Of a stretch of DNA of 64,000 nt, positions 19,318-27,177 are shown in pieces. Every line of letters begins with the position of its first letter. Position 1 is the first letter of the stretch. This stretch comes from Pseudomonas oryzicola. Its GTDB lineage: Bacteria; Pseudomonadota; Gammaproteobacteria; Pseudomonadales; Pseudomonadaceae. The notes beneath the pieces were generated by a model. It was not told the origin of the DNA. It did not search any database and was given only the letters and a program-made list of their open reading frames with translations. Location of the stretch: NCBI RefSeq assembly GCF_014269185.2, contig NZ_JABWRZ020000005.1, positions 74,607-138,606 of the forward strand. Reading direction: 5' to 3'. The translations under genes were made by a program, and so were the position numbers.

Positions 19318-21128
19318 GCCGAGGGGTCCTCCGAATTGGGCAAAGTAGCGCCAGGCGCGGCCACACGCAGCTGCAAGGTCAGCAGTGCACCGCCTTCCGG
19401 GTGGTTGGCCAGCAGCAGTTCACCGCCCAGGGTGCGCATCAGGCTTTCGCAGATGGCCAGGCCCAGGCCAAGGCCCTGGGTGCGGGTCTTGGTGGTGAAG
19501 AATGGCTCCTTGGCATGCTCCAGGGCCTGGCGGCTGAAGCCGGGGCCGTTGTCGCGAATGTACAGATAGACGCAGTCGTCGCGCTGCTCGGCACTTAGCC
19601 ACAGGCGGCGGGGGTTGGCCTTTTCGGTCAGGGCATCGAGGGCATTGGCCAGCAGGTTGCCGAGCACCTGGCGCAGGCGGGTCTCGCCCGCCTGTACCCA
19701 CAGGGTGGCTTCCGGCAGATCGCGAATCAGCTCCACGGCCATGGCGCGTCGACGCTTGGCCAGTAGCGCGAGAGCATCGTCCAGGGCCGGCTGCAGGGCT
19801 ACGCTTTCCGGTGCATGGCGGTCACGGCGGGCGAAGGCGCGCAAGTGAGCGATGATCGAGGCCATGCGCCCGGTCAGCTCGCCGATCAGCTTGAGGTTGC
19901 CGCGGGCGTCCTCGATGCGCTGGTGGTCGAGCAGGATCTCGGCGTTCTCCGCGTAGCTGCGGATGGCCGCCAGTGGTTGGTTGAGTTCGTGGCTGATGCT
20001 GGCTGACATGGTACCGAGCACCGAGAGCTTGCCGGCCTGCACCAGCTCGTCCTGGGCGCGTACCGCTTCTTGCTGGGCGTTCTCGCGCTCCAGCACGGCA
20101 CGCTTGAGCCGGGTGTTCAGGCCTTCAAGGTCGGCGGTGCGTTCGGCCACGCGTTTTTCCAGTTCCTGCCGGCCACGGGCCTCGAAATCGATACGGTCGA
20201 TGTAATGGCGGCGCCGTTGCATCACCAGGCCGGCCAGCAGCATCAGCACCAGCAAGGTGCCGGCACCGATGGCCATCACGGTCCGCACCGAGCGGTCTAC
20301 CAGCATGCGCGGGGCAAGGATGCTGACCTGCCAGCCGGTTTCCTGGATGTCGCGGGTCTGGGTGATCCACGCGTCCGGGTTGAGCACCAGCGGTTGCGGG
20401 GCCTGGGTCGGGTAGGGCTGGATGGCGATGATGGCCTGGCGCTCGGCCTCGCTCAGCGGGCGGGTGGCACGGAAGCGCCAGTCCGGCCGTGAGGTGAGGA
20501 TCACAACGCCATTGTGGTCTGTCAGCAGCAGTTGCTCGGGCGTACGGCCCCACAGGGTTTCGGTGTGGTCGAGGTCGACCTTGACCACCAGCACGCCAAC
20601 GATGCGTTCACGGTCGCGTACCGCGGCGGCAAAGAAATAGCCGCGCTTGGCCGAAGTGGTGCCCTGGCCGAAGAAACGCCCCAGGTGGCCGGCCATGGCT
20701 TCGTTGAAGTAGGGGCGGAAGGCGAAGTTGCGGCCGACGAAGCTGTCGCGCTTGTCCCAGTTGGAGGCAGCCAGGGTGTTGCCGTTGATGTCCATCAGGT
20801 ACATCACTTCGGCGCCGGTCTGCTCGACGATGCCTTTGAGCAGGCGGTTGGCATTGGTCACCGCCTCCAGGCGCAACGGGTCGGCCAGCACGCTGCGCAG
20901 CGCCGGCAGGTCGCCGAGGATCTGCGGCAAGGTCTCGTAGCGGTGCAGGGTACCGAGCAGGTTGGCCACGTACAGGTCGAGGGTTTGGCGGTTCTGCGAG
21001 GCCAGCTCTTGCTGATAATAGCGTTCAGCCAAGTGATGCAGGGGCCACAGTAACGGGGCCAGGCACAGGGCCAGCAGGGCCAGGCTGCGCCAACGGGGGC
21101 GGCGTGGGGGCGTGGGTTTTGCAATCAT
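19314..21128 (-). CDS. DctB/MifS-type membrane sensor histidine kinase
   Basis: The kinase partner of the adjacent NtrC-family regulator, 604 residues. An N-terminal membrane helix (about 16-33) and a second near 275-297 enclose a large periplasmic double-Cache-like sensor (about 34-275, with AEVMYLMDINGNTLAASNWDK). A coiled coil (about 315-365) leads to the DHp domain with ASISHELNQPLAAIRSYAEN (phospho-His) and an ATPase domain with GNLLANALDALTEK and GLGLGLAICESLM. The size and layout fit kinases sensing small carboxylates. The ATG at 21128 is used; the in-frame GTG just before it is equally possible. The ribosome site is weak. Confidence 0.92.
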   Translation of the reverse strand: MIAKPTPPRRPRWRSLALLALCLAPLLWPLHHLAERYYQQELASQNRQTLDLYVANLLGTLHRYETLPQILGDLPALRSVLADPLRLEAVTNANRLLKGIVEQTGAEVMYLMDINGNTLAASNWDKRDSFVGRNFAFRPYFNEAMAGHLGRFFGQGTTSAKRGYFFAAAVRDRERIVGVLVVKVDLDHTETLWGRTPEQLLLTDHNGVVILTSRPDWRFRATRPLSEAERQAIIAIQPYPTQAPQPLVLNPDAWITQTRDIQETGWQVSILAPRMLVDRSVRTVMAIGAGTLLVLMLLAGLVMQRRRHYIDRIDFEARGRQELEKRVAERTADLEGLNTRLKRAVLERENAQQEAVRAQDELVQAGKLSVLGTMSASISHELNQPLAAIRSYAENAEILLDHQRIEDARGNLKLIGELTGRMASIIAHLRAFARRDRHAPESVALQPALDDALALLAKRRRAMAVELIRDLPEATLWVQAGETRLRQVLGNLLANALDALTEKANPRRLWLSAEQRDDCVYLYIRDNGPGFSRQALEHAKEPFFTTKTRTQGLGLGLAICESLMRTLGGELLLANHPEGGALLTLQLRVAAPGATLPNSEDPSA

Positions 21129-21478
21129 CACGGAGAGGCGCCAGAAAAGTCTGACGCAATTATGCGCTAGTTACGGCAGCAGTTCCGCCTTTGCCCATGG
21201 ACTGTCGACCTAGTCGTTGCCGGACAGCGTCGGTGGCTGGGCCAGCCCCAGCCGATACCGGCTGCCGGGGCGAACTCGCTGGCGTTGAATGCCTCGAAGA
21301 AAAAACCAGGGCGACAGACGTGGATGCCGTAGATGACGTTTGTCGATTGTTATCGATTTTTAAACGAATCTGTTCGTAATTTTGCGCGAGGATTGGGCTT
21401 TAAAGATCGATATATATCGGTTATAAATGGATAAACGCCCCAGCACAGTCCGGCCAAGGGCCATCACAGAGGTCAACC
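21129..21478. other. 350-bp divergent regulatory region, sensor kinase / aguA
   Basis: No gene is seen. The half next to aguA is AT-rich and contains the palindrome CGATATATATCG (21408-21419) directly before a -10-like TTATAAAT, about 55 bp from the aguA start. A GTTATCGAT-rich stretch lies at about 21348-21362. These look like the aguA promoter and a possible operator. Confidence 0.5.
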
Positions 21479-22585
21479 ATGAAAACCCTCAATTCCACCC
21501 CCCGTGCCGATGGTTTCCACATGCCCGCCGAGTGGGCCCCGCAGACTCAGGTGTGGATGGTCTGGCCAGAGCGCCCGGACAACTGGCGCCTGGGCGGCAA
21601 ACCGGCACAAGCTGCCCATGTGACCCTGGCCAAGGCGATTGCCCGCTTCGAGCCGGTTACCGTCGCGGTTTCCGCTGCGCAGTACGAAAATGCCCGTCGC
21701 CAACTCGACCAGCCGAACATCCGCGTGGTCGAGATCAGCAACGATGACGCCTGGGTACGCGACACCGGCCCGACCTTCGTCATCAACGACCAGGGCGAAG
21801 TGCGCGGCGTCGACTGGGGCTTCAACGCCTGGGGCGGCTTCGATGGCGGCCTGTACGCACCGTGGAACCGCGACGAAGAACTGGCGGCCAAGGTGCTGGA
21901 AATGGAGCGCTGCCAGCGCTACCACACCGCAGGCTTCGTGCTCGAAGGCGGTTCGATCCATGTGGACGGCGAAGGCACCGTGATCACCACCGAAGAATGC
22001 CTGCTCAACCGCAACCGCAACCCGCACCTGAGCCGCGAACAGATCGAAGCGGTACTGCGCGAGCATCTGGCGGTGGACACCGTGGTCTGGCTGCCGGATG
22101 GCCTGTACAACGACGAAACCGATGGCCACGTCGACAACTTCTGCTGTTACGTGCGCCCGGGCGAAGTGTTACTGGCCTGGACCGATGATTCCAACGACCC
22201 CAACTATGCGCGCTGCCACGCTGCCATGGAGGTGCTCAAGCGCACCCGTGATGCCAAAGGCCGTGAGTTCATCGTGCATAAAATGCCGATCCCGGGCCCG
22301 CTGTTCGCCACCGCTGAAGAGTGTGCCGGTGTCGACCAGGTGGCTGGCAGCCAGGAACGTGACCCGTCGGTGCGCCTGGCCGGCTCGTACGTCAACTTCC
22401 TGATCGTCAACGGCGGCATTATCGCGCCAAGCTTCGACGACCCAGCAGATACTGAGGCCAGAGCGATCCTCGAGAAGGTTTTCCCCGATCATGAGGTGGT
22501 GATGATCCCCGGCCGCGAGCTGTTGTTGGGCGGGGGTAATATCCACTGCCTGACCCAGCAGCAGCCAGCGCCGGTCAAGCGTTGA
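21479..22585 (+). CDS. aguA: Agmatine deiminase
   Basis: Hydrolyses agmatine to N-carbamoylputrescine plus ammonia, in arginine and agmatine catabolism through putrescine. The 368-residue protein starts [19 protein letters not shown]. It has the guanidine-deiminase signature residues, [36 protein letters not shown], and the catalytic cysteine C357 in [13 protein letters not shown], 11 residues from the end. The ribosome site is AGAGG. A terminator follows directly. The usual partner aguB is not in this window. Confidence 0.97.
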   Translation: MKTLNSTPRADGFHMPAEWAPQTQVWMVWPERPDNWRLGGKPAQAAHVTLAKAIARFEPVTVAVSAAQYENARRQLDQPNIRVVEISNDDAWVRDTGPTFVINDQGEVRGVDWGFNAWGGFDGGLYAPWNRDEELAAKVLEMERCQRYHTAGFVLEGGSIHVDGEGTVITTEECLLNRNRNPHLSREQIEAVLREHLAVDTVVWLPDGLYNDETDGHVDNFCCYVRPGEVLLAWTDDSNDPNYARCHAAMEVLKRTRDAKGREFIVHKMPIPGPLFATAEECAGVDQVAGSQERDPSVRLAGSYVNFLIVNGGIIAPSFDDPADTEARAILEKVFPDHEVVMIPGRELLLGGGNIHCLTQQQPAPVKR

Positions 22586-22602
22586 CAGCAACGTGAATGA
22601 AG

Positions 22603-22630
22603 AGGCCCGTCACCTGACGGGCCTTTTTCA
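22603..22630 (+). terminator. Intrinsic terminator of aguA
   Basis: AGGCCCGTCA and TGACGGGCCT form a 10-bp stem followed by TTTT, 18 nt after the aguA stop codon. Confidence 0.9.
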
Positions 22631-22783
22631 TTTGCGGGCGATGTCCGGTGGGGTGTTCTGGCATATCTTTTGTATTGATTTCAAAGGGATAGCCAGATGG
22701 GTAGCGCGGCAAGGCCGTGCTATCGATCTGTAACAATACATAAGTAGATTTGCCGTCCACGGGGCCAAGGAGTACGTGTAGAG

Positions 22784-22981
22784 ATGAATGCAGCAAGTGA
22801 GTCGGCTTTGCGCCCATCGGCAGTGAATCACCAATCGCTCAAGCTTGTGGCGAAGTGGTTGAAACACCATGGAAGCATCAGGGTCAGGACGACCGACCCA
22901 CGACATCTGCTTGCCGGGCGATACCCCCAAGGCCTGATCAGCGAAGCGGAAATGCAGGCGCTGATGGCGGTGTGGCACTGA
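22784..22981 (+). CDS. Small hypothetical protein, 65 residues
   Basis: An open frame starting MNAASESALRPSAVNHQSLK and ending ISEAEMQALMAVWH. It is basic and soluble with no signal peptide. The C-terminal half reads like a small helical domain (RHLLAGRYPQGLISEAEMQAL). AAGGAG lies 11 nt before the ATG, and a strong GC-rich hairpin (TGCCGGCCCC/GGGGCCGGCA) follows the stop, both of which favour a real gene. I do not recognise the family. The reading is moderately supported. Confidence 0.5.
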   Translation: MNAASESALRPSAVNHQSLKLVAKWLKHHGSIRVRTTDPRHLLAGRYPQGLISEAEMQALMAVWH

Positions 22982-23470
22982 TCGGTTGTTTGAACCTGCC
23001 GGCCCCGGGAAGGGGCCGGCACAGGTGACATCCATCTGGACTTGTTCTCCAGTCAGCCCCGATGCAGGCGCCCCCCTCGCTCATCCCCAGGCTTCCTTCC
23101 GCTGTATCTGCACAATTCCCGAATAACGTCTTCCCCGCGCCAAGTCGTCCTGCCCGCGATCGATACGACTTTTCCTACTTAAGATAAATTGCCTGCTGAT
23201 AGCGCAACGCTAGGCAGAAATGCACTCGGCTTGCCCACATTTTGGTTATAACCATCTTCATTTCACGATTTTTTGACATTTGCAAACGTGCACGGCTAGG
23301 ATTCGGCCAACGCCTGCTGGCCATCATCGTGGCCACGCAGCTGCCAGAGCCGCCGTGTGAGTACCGGCAGGCCTTCCAGTCTGGATCCGCATAGCGTCGA
23401 ACCTACGAAGGGGCGTTGGTTCCTGGCGTCATATTGCAGAGCGTTTTTGATTACGAACAAGGAAAACAAC
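22982..23470. other. 489-bp intergenic region upstream of the porin
   Basis: It holds the 10-bp-stem hairpin at 22998-23021 (likely terminator of the small gene, no T-run), an AT-rich central part, and the perfect 12-bp palindrome TGGTTATAACCA at 23243-23254, about 215 bp before the porin start. No protein gene was found. The palindrome is a candidate operator or promoter element for the porin. Confidence 0.5.
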
Positions 23471-24790
23471 ATGTTGAAAACCAGGATCAGCCTGGTCGCC
23501 CTGGCGATGATCGCCGCGACCCAGGCCCAGGCCAATGACCAGGCCGACAGCAAAGGCTTTATCGAGGACAGCCACGCCAACGTCCTGCTGCGCAACGCCT
23601 ACATCAATCGTGACAAGAAGCACGGCACCGACGACCAGATCGAATGGGGCCAGGGCGTCATCGCCAACTTCTCCTCCGGCTTCACCCAGGGCACCGTCGG
23701 TGTCGGCGTCGATGCATTCGGCCTGTACGCCGTGCGTCTGGACGGCGGCAAGGGCCACAACGGTGGCGCTGGTGTCGACTTCTTCAAGCCATCGGACTTC
23801 AAGGACGAGAACGGCAACGCCAACTCGCCGCACAACCTGGCCCGTGGTGGCGCTGCAGTGAAGTTCCGTATCTCCAACACCGTGCTCAAGTACGGTGACC
23901 AGATGCCGGCACTGCCAGTGCTGCAGTACGACGACGCCCGCCTGCTGCCAGAAAGCTTCACCGGTACCCTGATCACCTCCAAGGAAATCCAGGGCCTGGA
24001 ACTGAACGCCGGCCGCTTCACCCAGGAAGCGCGCAAGAGCGCCGAGCGCCGTGACGGTGGTGGCCTGAAGTCGATCAACGTGCTCGGTGGCAGCTACAAG
24101 TTCACCGACAACTTCACCGCTTCGCTGTACACCGCCGACAACGAAGACGTGATGAAGAAGCACTACCTGGGCCTGAACTACGTCTTCCCGATCGCCAACG
24201 ACCAGTCCCTGACCCTGGACTTCAACGGCTACAAGTCGGACATCGACAACAAGTTCGTCAAGAGCGCCGAACTCAACGGCGACTCCAACACCATCTGGAG
24301 CCTGGCCGCCACCTACGCCTACGGTGCGCACTCGTTCACCATCGCCCACCAGCGCAGCACCGGCAGCACCGGCTACAACTACGGCTGGTACCAGAATGCC
24401 GGCGGCGTGGGTGACGGTGGTTCGACCATCTACCTGGCCAACTCGTACTGGTCCGACTTCAACGCCGAAGACGAGCGTTCCTGGCAGCTGGGCTACGGCC
24501 TGGACTTCGGTGCCTACGGCATTCCGGGCCTGACCTACAAGCTGGCCTACGTGGTGGGTGACAACATCAATACCCGCAACGTCGCCAACCCGCAGGGCTT
24601 CGGCGAAGGTAAAGAGCGCGAGATCTTCAACCAGATCCGTTACGTGGTGCAGGACGGCCCGGCCAAGGACCTGTCGATCAAGCTGCGTAGCTCGTTCGTG
24701 CGTACCAACAACGCCGTGCAGCAGAACGGTTACAACGACGACGGCAACGAAGTCCGCGTATTCGTCGAGTACCCGATCAGCATCTTCTGA
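23471..24790 (+). CDS. OprD-family outer-membrane porin (OprE/OprQ-like)
   Basis: An 18-stranded outer-membrane channel of the Pseudomonas OprD family, 439 residues. The signal peptide is MLKTRISLVALAMIAATQAQA, cut before NDQADSK. The mature start SKGFIEDSHANVLLRNAYIN is the classic OprD N-terminus, and the chain ends in an alternating beta-strand with terminal Phe (VFVEYPISIF), as the Bam machinery requires. Substrates of this subfamily are small amino acids or carboxylates; which one is not shown. The resemblance is to OprE/OprQ. It has its own terminator and is monocistronic. Confidence 0.9.
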   Translation: MLKTRISLVALAMIAATQAQANDQADSKGFIEDSHANVLLRNAYINRDKKHGTDDQIEWGQGVIANFSSGFTQGTVGVGVDAFGLYAVRLDGGKGHNGGAGVDFFKPSDFKDENGNANSPHNLARGGAAVKFRISNTVLKYGDQMPALPVLQYDDARLLPESFTGTLITSKEIQGLELNAGRFTQEARKSAERRDGGGLKSINVLGGSYKFTDNFTASLYTADNEDVMKKHYLGLNYVFPIANDQSLTLDFNGYKSDIDNKFVKSAELNGDSNTIWSLAATYAYGAHSFTIAHQRSTGSTGYNYGWYQNAGGVGDGGSTIYLANSYWSDFNAEDERSWQLGYGLDFGAYGIPGLTYKLAYVVGDNINTRNVANPQGFGEGKEREIFNQIRYVVQDGPAKDLSIKLRSSFVRTNNAVQQNGYNDDGNEVRVFVEYPISIF

Positions 24791-24797
24791 TCAGCAG

Positions 24798-24830
24798 AGC
24801 CTGGGGCTGCAGGGCAGCCTCAGGCTTTTC
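24798..24830 (+). terminator. Intrinsic terminator of the porin gene
   Basis: A 13-bp stem with one G-T pair (24798-24810 with 24814-24826) followed by TTTT. It lies 8 nt after the porin stop and directly before the end of the convergent gene. Confidence 0.88.
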
Positions 24831-24832
24831 TG

Positions 24833-26497
24833 TTACGCCGGCTCCACCTCCCTGCGCCGCACCGCTGCAACCCTCACCTCCCCCTCACCCGTCTCTGGCG
24901 CAAAACTGTCGCTACGCGCCATCCGCCACATCCGCGCATAAAACTCGCTTTCAATCGAGCCACTGAGCAATTCGCCCGGCTTGAGAAACGTGTGCAGGTC
25001 CGAAAACAAGCCGATTTCGCTTGAGCTGATACGCCGCGCCAGGTGCTTGGGTTTGAGCTGCGAAGGGTGCTCCAGCCCCGCAGCGGCCAGCATCTCTGCC
25101 AACGCATGCAGCGTATTGCGATGGAAGCTGGCAACCCGTTCAGCCTTGTCCGGCACCACCAGGGCGCGCTGGCGCAGTGGGTCTTGCGTGGCCACCCCGG
25201 TCGGGCACTTGTTGGTGTGGCAGCTCTGCGACTGGATGCAGCCGATGGCGAACATGAAGCCGCGCGCGGAGTTGACCCAGTCAGCGCCGATAGCCAGCAC
25301 ACTGGCGATGTCGAAGGCGCTGACGATCTTGCCCGCTGCGCCAATGCGAATGCTGGAGCGCAGGTTCAGGCCGACCAGGGTGTTGTGCACGAACATCAGG
25401 CCCTCGCGCATCGGTACGCCCATGTTGTCGCTGAACTCGCGTGGCGCCGCGCCGGTACCGCCTTCCTTGCCGTCGACGACGATGAAGTCCGGGGTAATGC
25501 CGGTGGCCAGCATTGCCTTGGCGATGCCCATGAATTCCCACGGGTGGCCCAGGCAGAACTTGAAGCCCACCGGCTTGCCGCCCGACAGCTCGCGCAGGCT
25601 GGCAATGAACTGCAGCAACTCGACCGGCGTGCGGAAGGCACTGTGCGCCGCTGGCGAAATGCAGTCTTCACCCTCGCGTACGCCCCGGGTCTGGGCGATT
25701 TCGCGGCTGACCTTGTGCCCCGGCAGGATGCCGCCGTGGCCCGGCTTGGCGCCCTGGCTGAGCTTGACCTCGATCATCTTCACCTGCGGCGAGCGGGCCT
25801 GCTCGGCGAAGCGCTGCGGGTCGAAGCGACCGTCCTCGGTGCGGCAGCCGAAGTAGCCACTGCCGATTTCCCAGATCAGGTCACCGCCATGTTCACGGTG
25901 GTACGGGCTGATACTGCCTTCGCCCGTGTCATGGGCAAAACGGCCCATGCGTGCACCACGGTTGAGCGCCGCGATGGCGTTGGCGCTGAGCGCGCCGAAG
26001 CTCATCGCGGAAATGTTGAAGATCGACGCCGAGTAGGGCAGGCGACACTGCGGCCCGCCGATGGCGATGCGAAACGAGGCAGGGTCCGGCGTGTTTACCG
26101 GCAACATGGAATGGCTGATGAACTCGAAGCCGGGCTTGTAGGCGTCGTTGAGCGTGCCAAAGGCCTTCTCGGCGCTTTCGTTCTTGGCCCGGGCGTAGAC
26201 CAGCGAGCGCTGAGCGCGGGAAAACGGCAGCTTGTCGTCGTCGCCCTCGATCAGGTACTGGCGGATTTCCGGGCGGATGGTTTCGATCAGGTAGCGGATG
26301 TTGCCCAGGATCGGGTAGTTGCGGCGCACGGCATGGTGGCTTTGGCGCAGGTCATTGAGGCCGACCAGGCTTAGCAAGGTGGTGATCAGCGTGATGGGCC
26401 ATAGCCAGGTGTGCGTGTGTAGCAACGGCAGGCTGGCGAGGGTGAACAGTAGGCAGAATGCGAGGCAGGCGTAGCGGCTGGGTAGGGAATGTTTCAT
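24833..26497 (-). CDS. FMN-binding glutamate-synthase-like membrane protein
   Basis: A 554-residue protein with two hydrophobic helices at the N-terminus (about 8-45) followed by the FMN-binding barrel of the glutamate synthase large subunit (GltB domain, about 130-480). Visible marks are SFGALSANAIAALNRGA, EVKLSQGAKPGHGGILPG, VVDGKEGGTGAAPREF, and the iron-sulphur cysteines in GCIQSQSCHTNKCPTG (C-x5-C-x4-C, a 3Fe-4S pattern). It lacks the amidotransferase domain, so it is not a full GOGAT; the true reaction is unknown. The ribosome site before the ATG is weak. Probably a single-gene unit. Confidence 0.85.
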   Translation of the reverse strand: MKHSLPSRYACLAFCLLFTLASLPLLHTHTWLWPITLITTLLSLVGLNDLRQSHHAVRRNYPILGNIRYLIETIRPEIRQYLIEGDDDKLPFSRAQRSLVYARAKNESAEKAFGTLNDAYKPGFEFISHSMLPVNTPDPASFRIAIGGPQCRLPYSASIFNISAMSFGALSANAIAALNRGARMGRFAHDTGEGSISPYHREHGGDLIWEIGSGYFGCRTEDGRFDPQRFAEQARSPQVKMIEVKLSQGAKPGHGGILPGHKVSREIAQTRGVREGEDCISPAAHSAFRTPVELLQFIASLRELSGGKPVGFKFCLGHPWEFMGIAKAMLATGITPDFIVVDGKEGGTGAAPREFSDNMGVPMREGLMFVHNTLVGLNLRSSIRIGAAGKIVSAFDIASVLAIGADWVNSARGFMFAIGCIQSQSCHTNKCPTGVATQDPLRQRALVVPDKAERVASFHRNTLHALAEMLAAAGLEHPSQLKPKHLARRISSSEIGLFSDLHTFLKPGELLSGSIESEFYARMWRMARSDSFAPETGEGEVRVAAVRRREVEPA

Positions 26498-26633
26498 GGG
26501 TCCATCACAGGCAGGATGACCCGGCCTAGGATAGGCAAAGGAGGGTTAGGGAAAACCTGGGTAATCGGTAAAAGACTGTTGCATGGTTGTCATGTCTCTG
26601 GCCTGGACGGGCGCCGATTTAATGCATGGTTTG

Positions 26634-26843
26634 TCAGGGCTTGGGGGCTGTTCCATGCTCGCGGTCGATCGGTTTTTCCAGTTGGTTATCGAAACTGTCC
26701 CAGTCTTCGCCGAACAGTTCTGCTGGATGCATGGTCCGGCTCGCGCCGTTGCCGCATGCGAGTGCCTTGGCTGGGCAGTAGAGGTCGCAGCCCCAGCAGA
26801 TGCGTTCGGGGTGGCTGGGGTTGGTGGGGAATTTCTTGGCCAT
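26634..26843 (-). CDS. DUF3079 small cysteine-rich protein
   Basis: A 69-residue protein starting MAKKFPTNPSHPERICWGCD, with four cysteines in the pattern C-x2-C-x3-C-x6-C (CWGCDLYCPAKALACGNG). This suggests a zinc or iron-sulphur site. It matches the DUF3079 family in its N-terminal part and in HPAELFGEDW. GAGG precedes the ATG by 9 nt. The function is unknown. Confidence 0.85.
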   Translation of the reverse strand: MAKKFPTNPSHPERICWGCDLYCPAKALACGNGASRTMHPAELFGEDWDSFDNQLEKPIDREHGTAPKP

Positions 26844-26953
26844 GGTGAGTTGCCTCGATGAGGGCTGATCTCAGGCTAAGTCATCTGTTTGGAGCTGGCT
26901 TGATTGGGATCAATGCTAGAAAGGGGGTCGAGCCGAGCGTATTGAAAACAAAA

Positions 26954-26980
26954 AAGGCCCACCTTTCGGTGAGCCTTCTT
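26954..26980. terminator. Intrinsic terminator next to the tRNA-derived repeat
   Basis: AAGGCCCACC-TTTC-GGTGAGCCTT forms a 10-bp stem with one mismatch, preceded by A6 and followed by TCTTT. On the minus strand the A-run becomes T6, placed to end transcripts that leave the island through the tRNA-like end. It may have been the original terminator of tRNA-Thr. Confidence 0.7.
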
Positions 26981-26990
26981 TGATACTGCG

Positions 26991-27037
26991 TATGGTGCCG
27001 GCACCAGGAATCGAACCCGGGACCTACTGATTACAAG
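26991..27037. repeat. Left attachment-site repeat (47 bp, tRNA-Thr 3' half)
   Basis: These 47 bp are identical to 28997-29043, the 3' part of the intact tRNA-Thr gene including CCA. Such identical pairs are the usual trace of site-specific integration into a tRNA gene. The flanking bases differ on both sides. Confidence 0.88.
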
Positions 27038-27064
27038 AAGGATGCTTTCTCTAGCTATATCGGC
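26993..27064 (-). pseudogene. tRNA-Thr-like pseudogene at the left island end
   Basis: Read on the minus strand, the 3' half is identical to tRNA-Thr, including TTGTAATCAG and the TTCGATTCC T-loop. The 5' half (GCCGATATAGCTAGAGAAAG and following) only resembles it: the acceptor stem has one mismatch, the D-loop lacks the GG pair and the anticodon stem does not close. It cannot be a working tRNA. It suggests the element's own attachment site imitates a tRNA. Confidence 0.6.
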
Positions 27065-27106
27065 CACATAGCTGGATTCTTGTTACGCAAGAGGTGCGGT
27101 AACGGC

Positions 27107-27126
27107 CAGACTCCATGCGGAGTCTG
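27107..27126. repeat. 8-bp perfect hairpin downstream of abi
   Basis: CAGACTCC-ATGC-GGAGTCTG lies 52 bp beyond the abi stop codon, between two copies of the CTTGTTACGCA motif. It may aid termination or be part of the recombination site; there is no T-run. Confidence 0.5.
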
Positions 27127-27177
27127 CCGAGCTTGTTACGCAGGCTTGGGGAGGCGTTAGAGGGGGGCGGGCGAGAG

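Noticed and set aside
26993..27064. A second functional tRNA-Thr
   Set aside because: The 5' half does not form D-arm or anticodon stems and the acceptor has a mismatch; better read as an attachment-site remnant.
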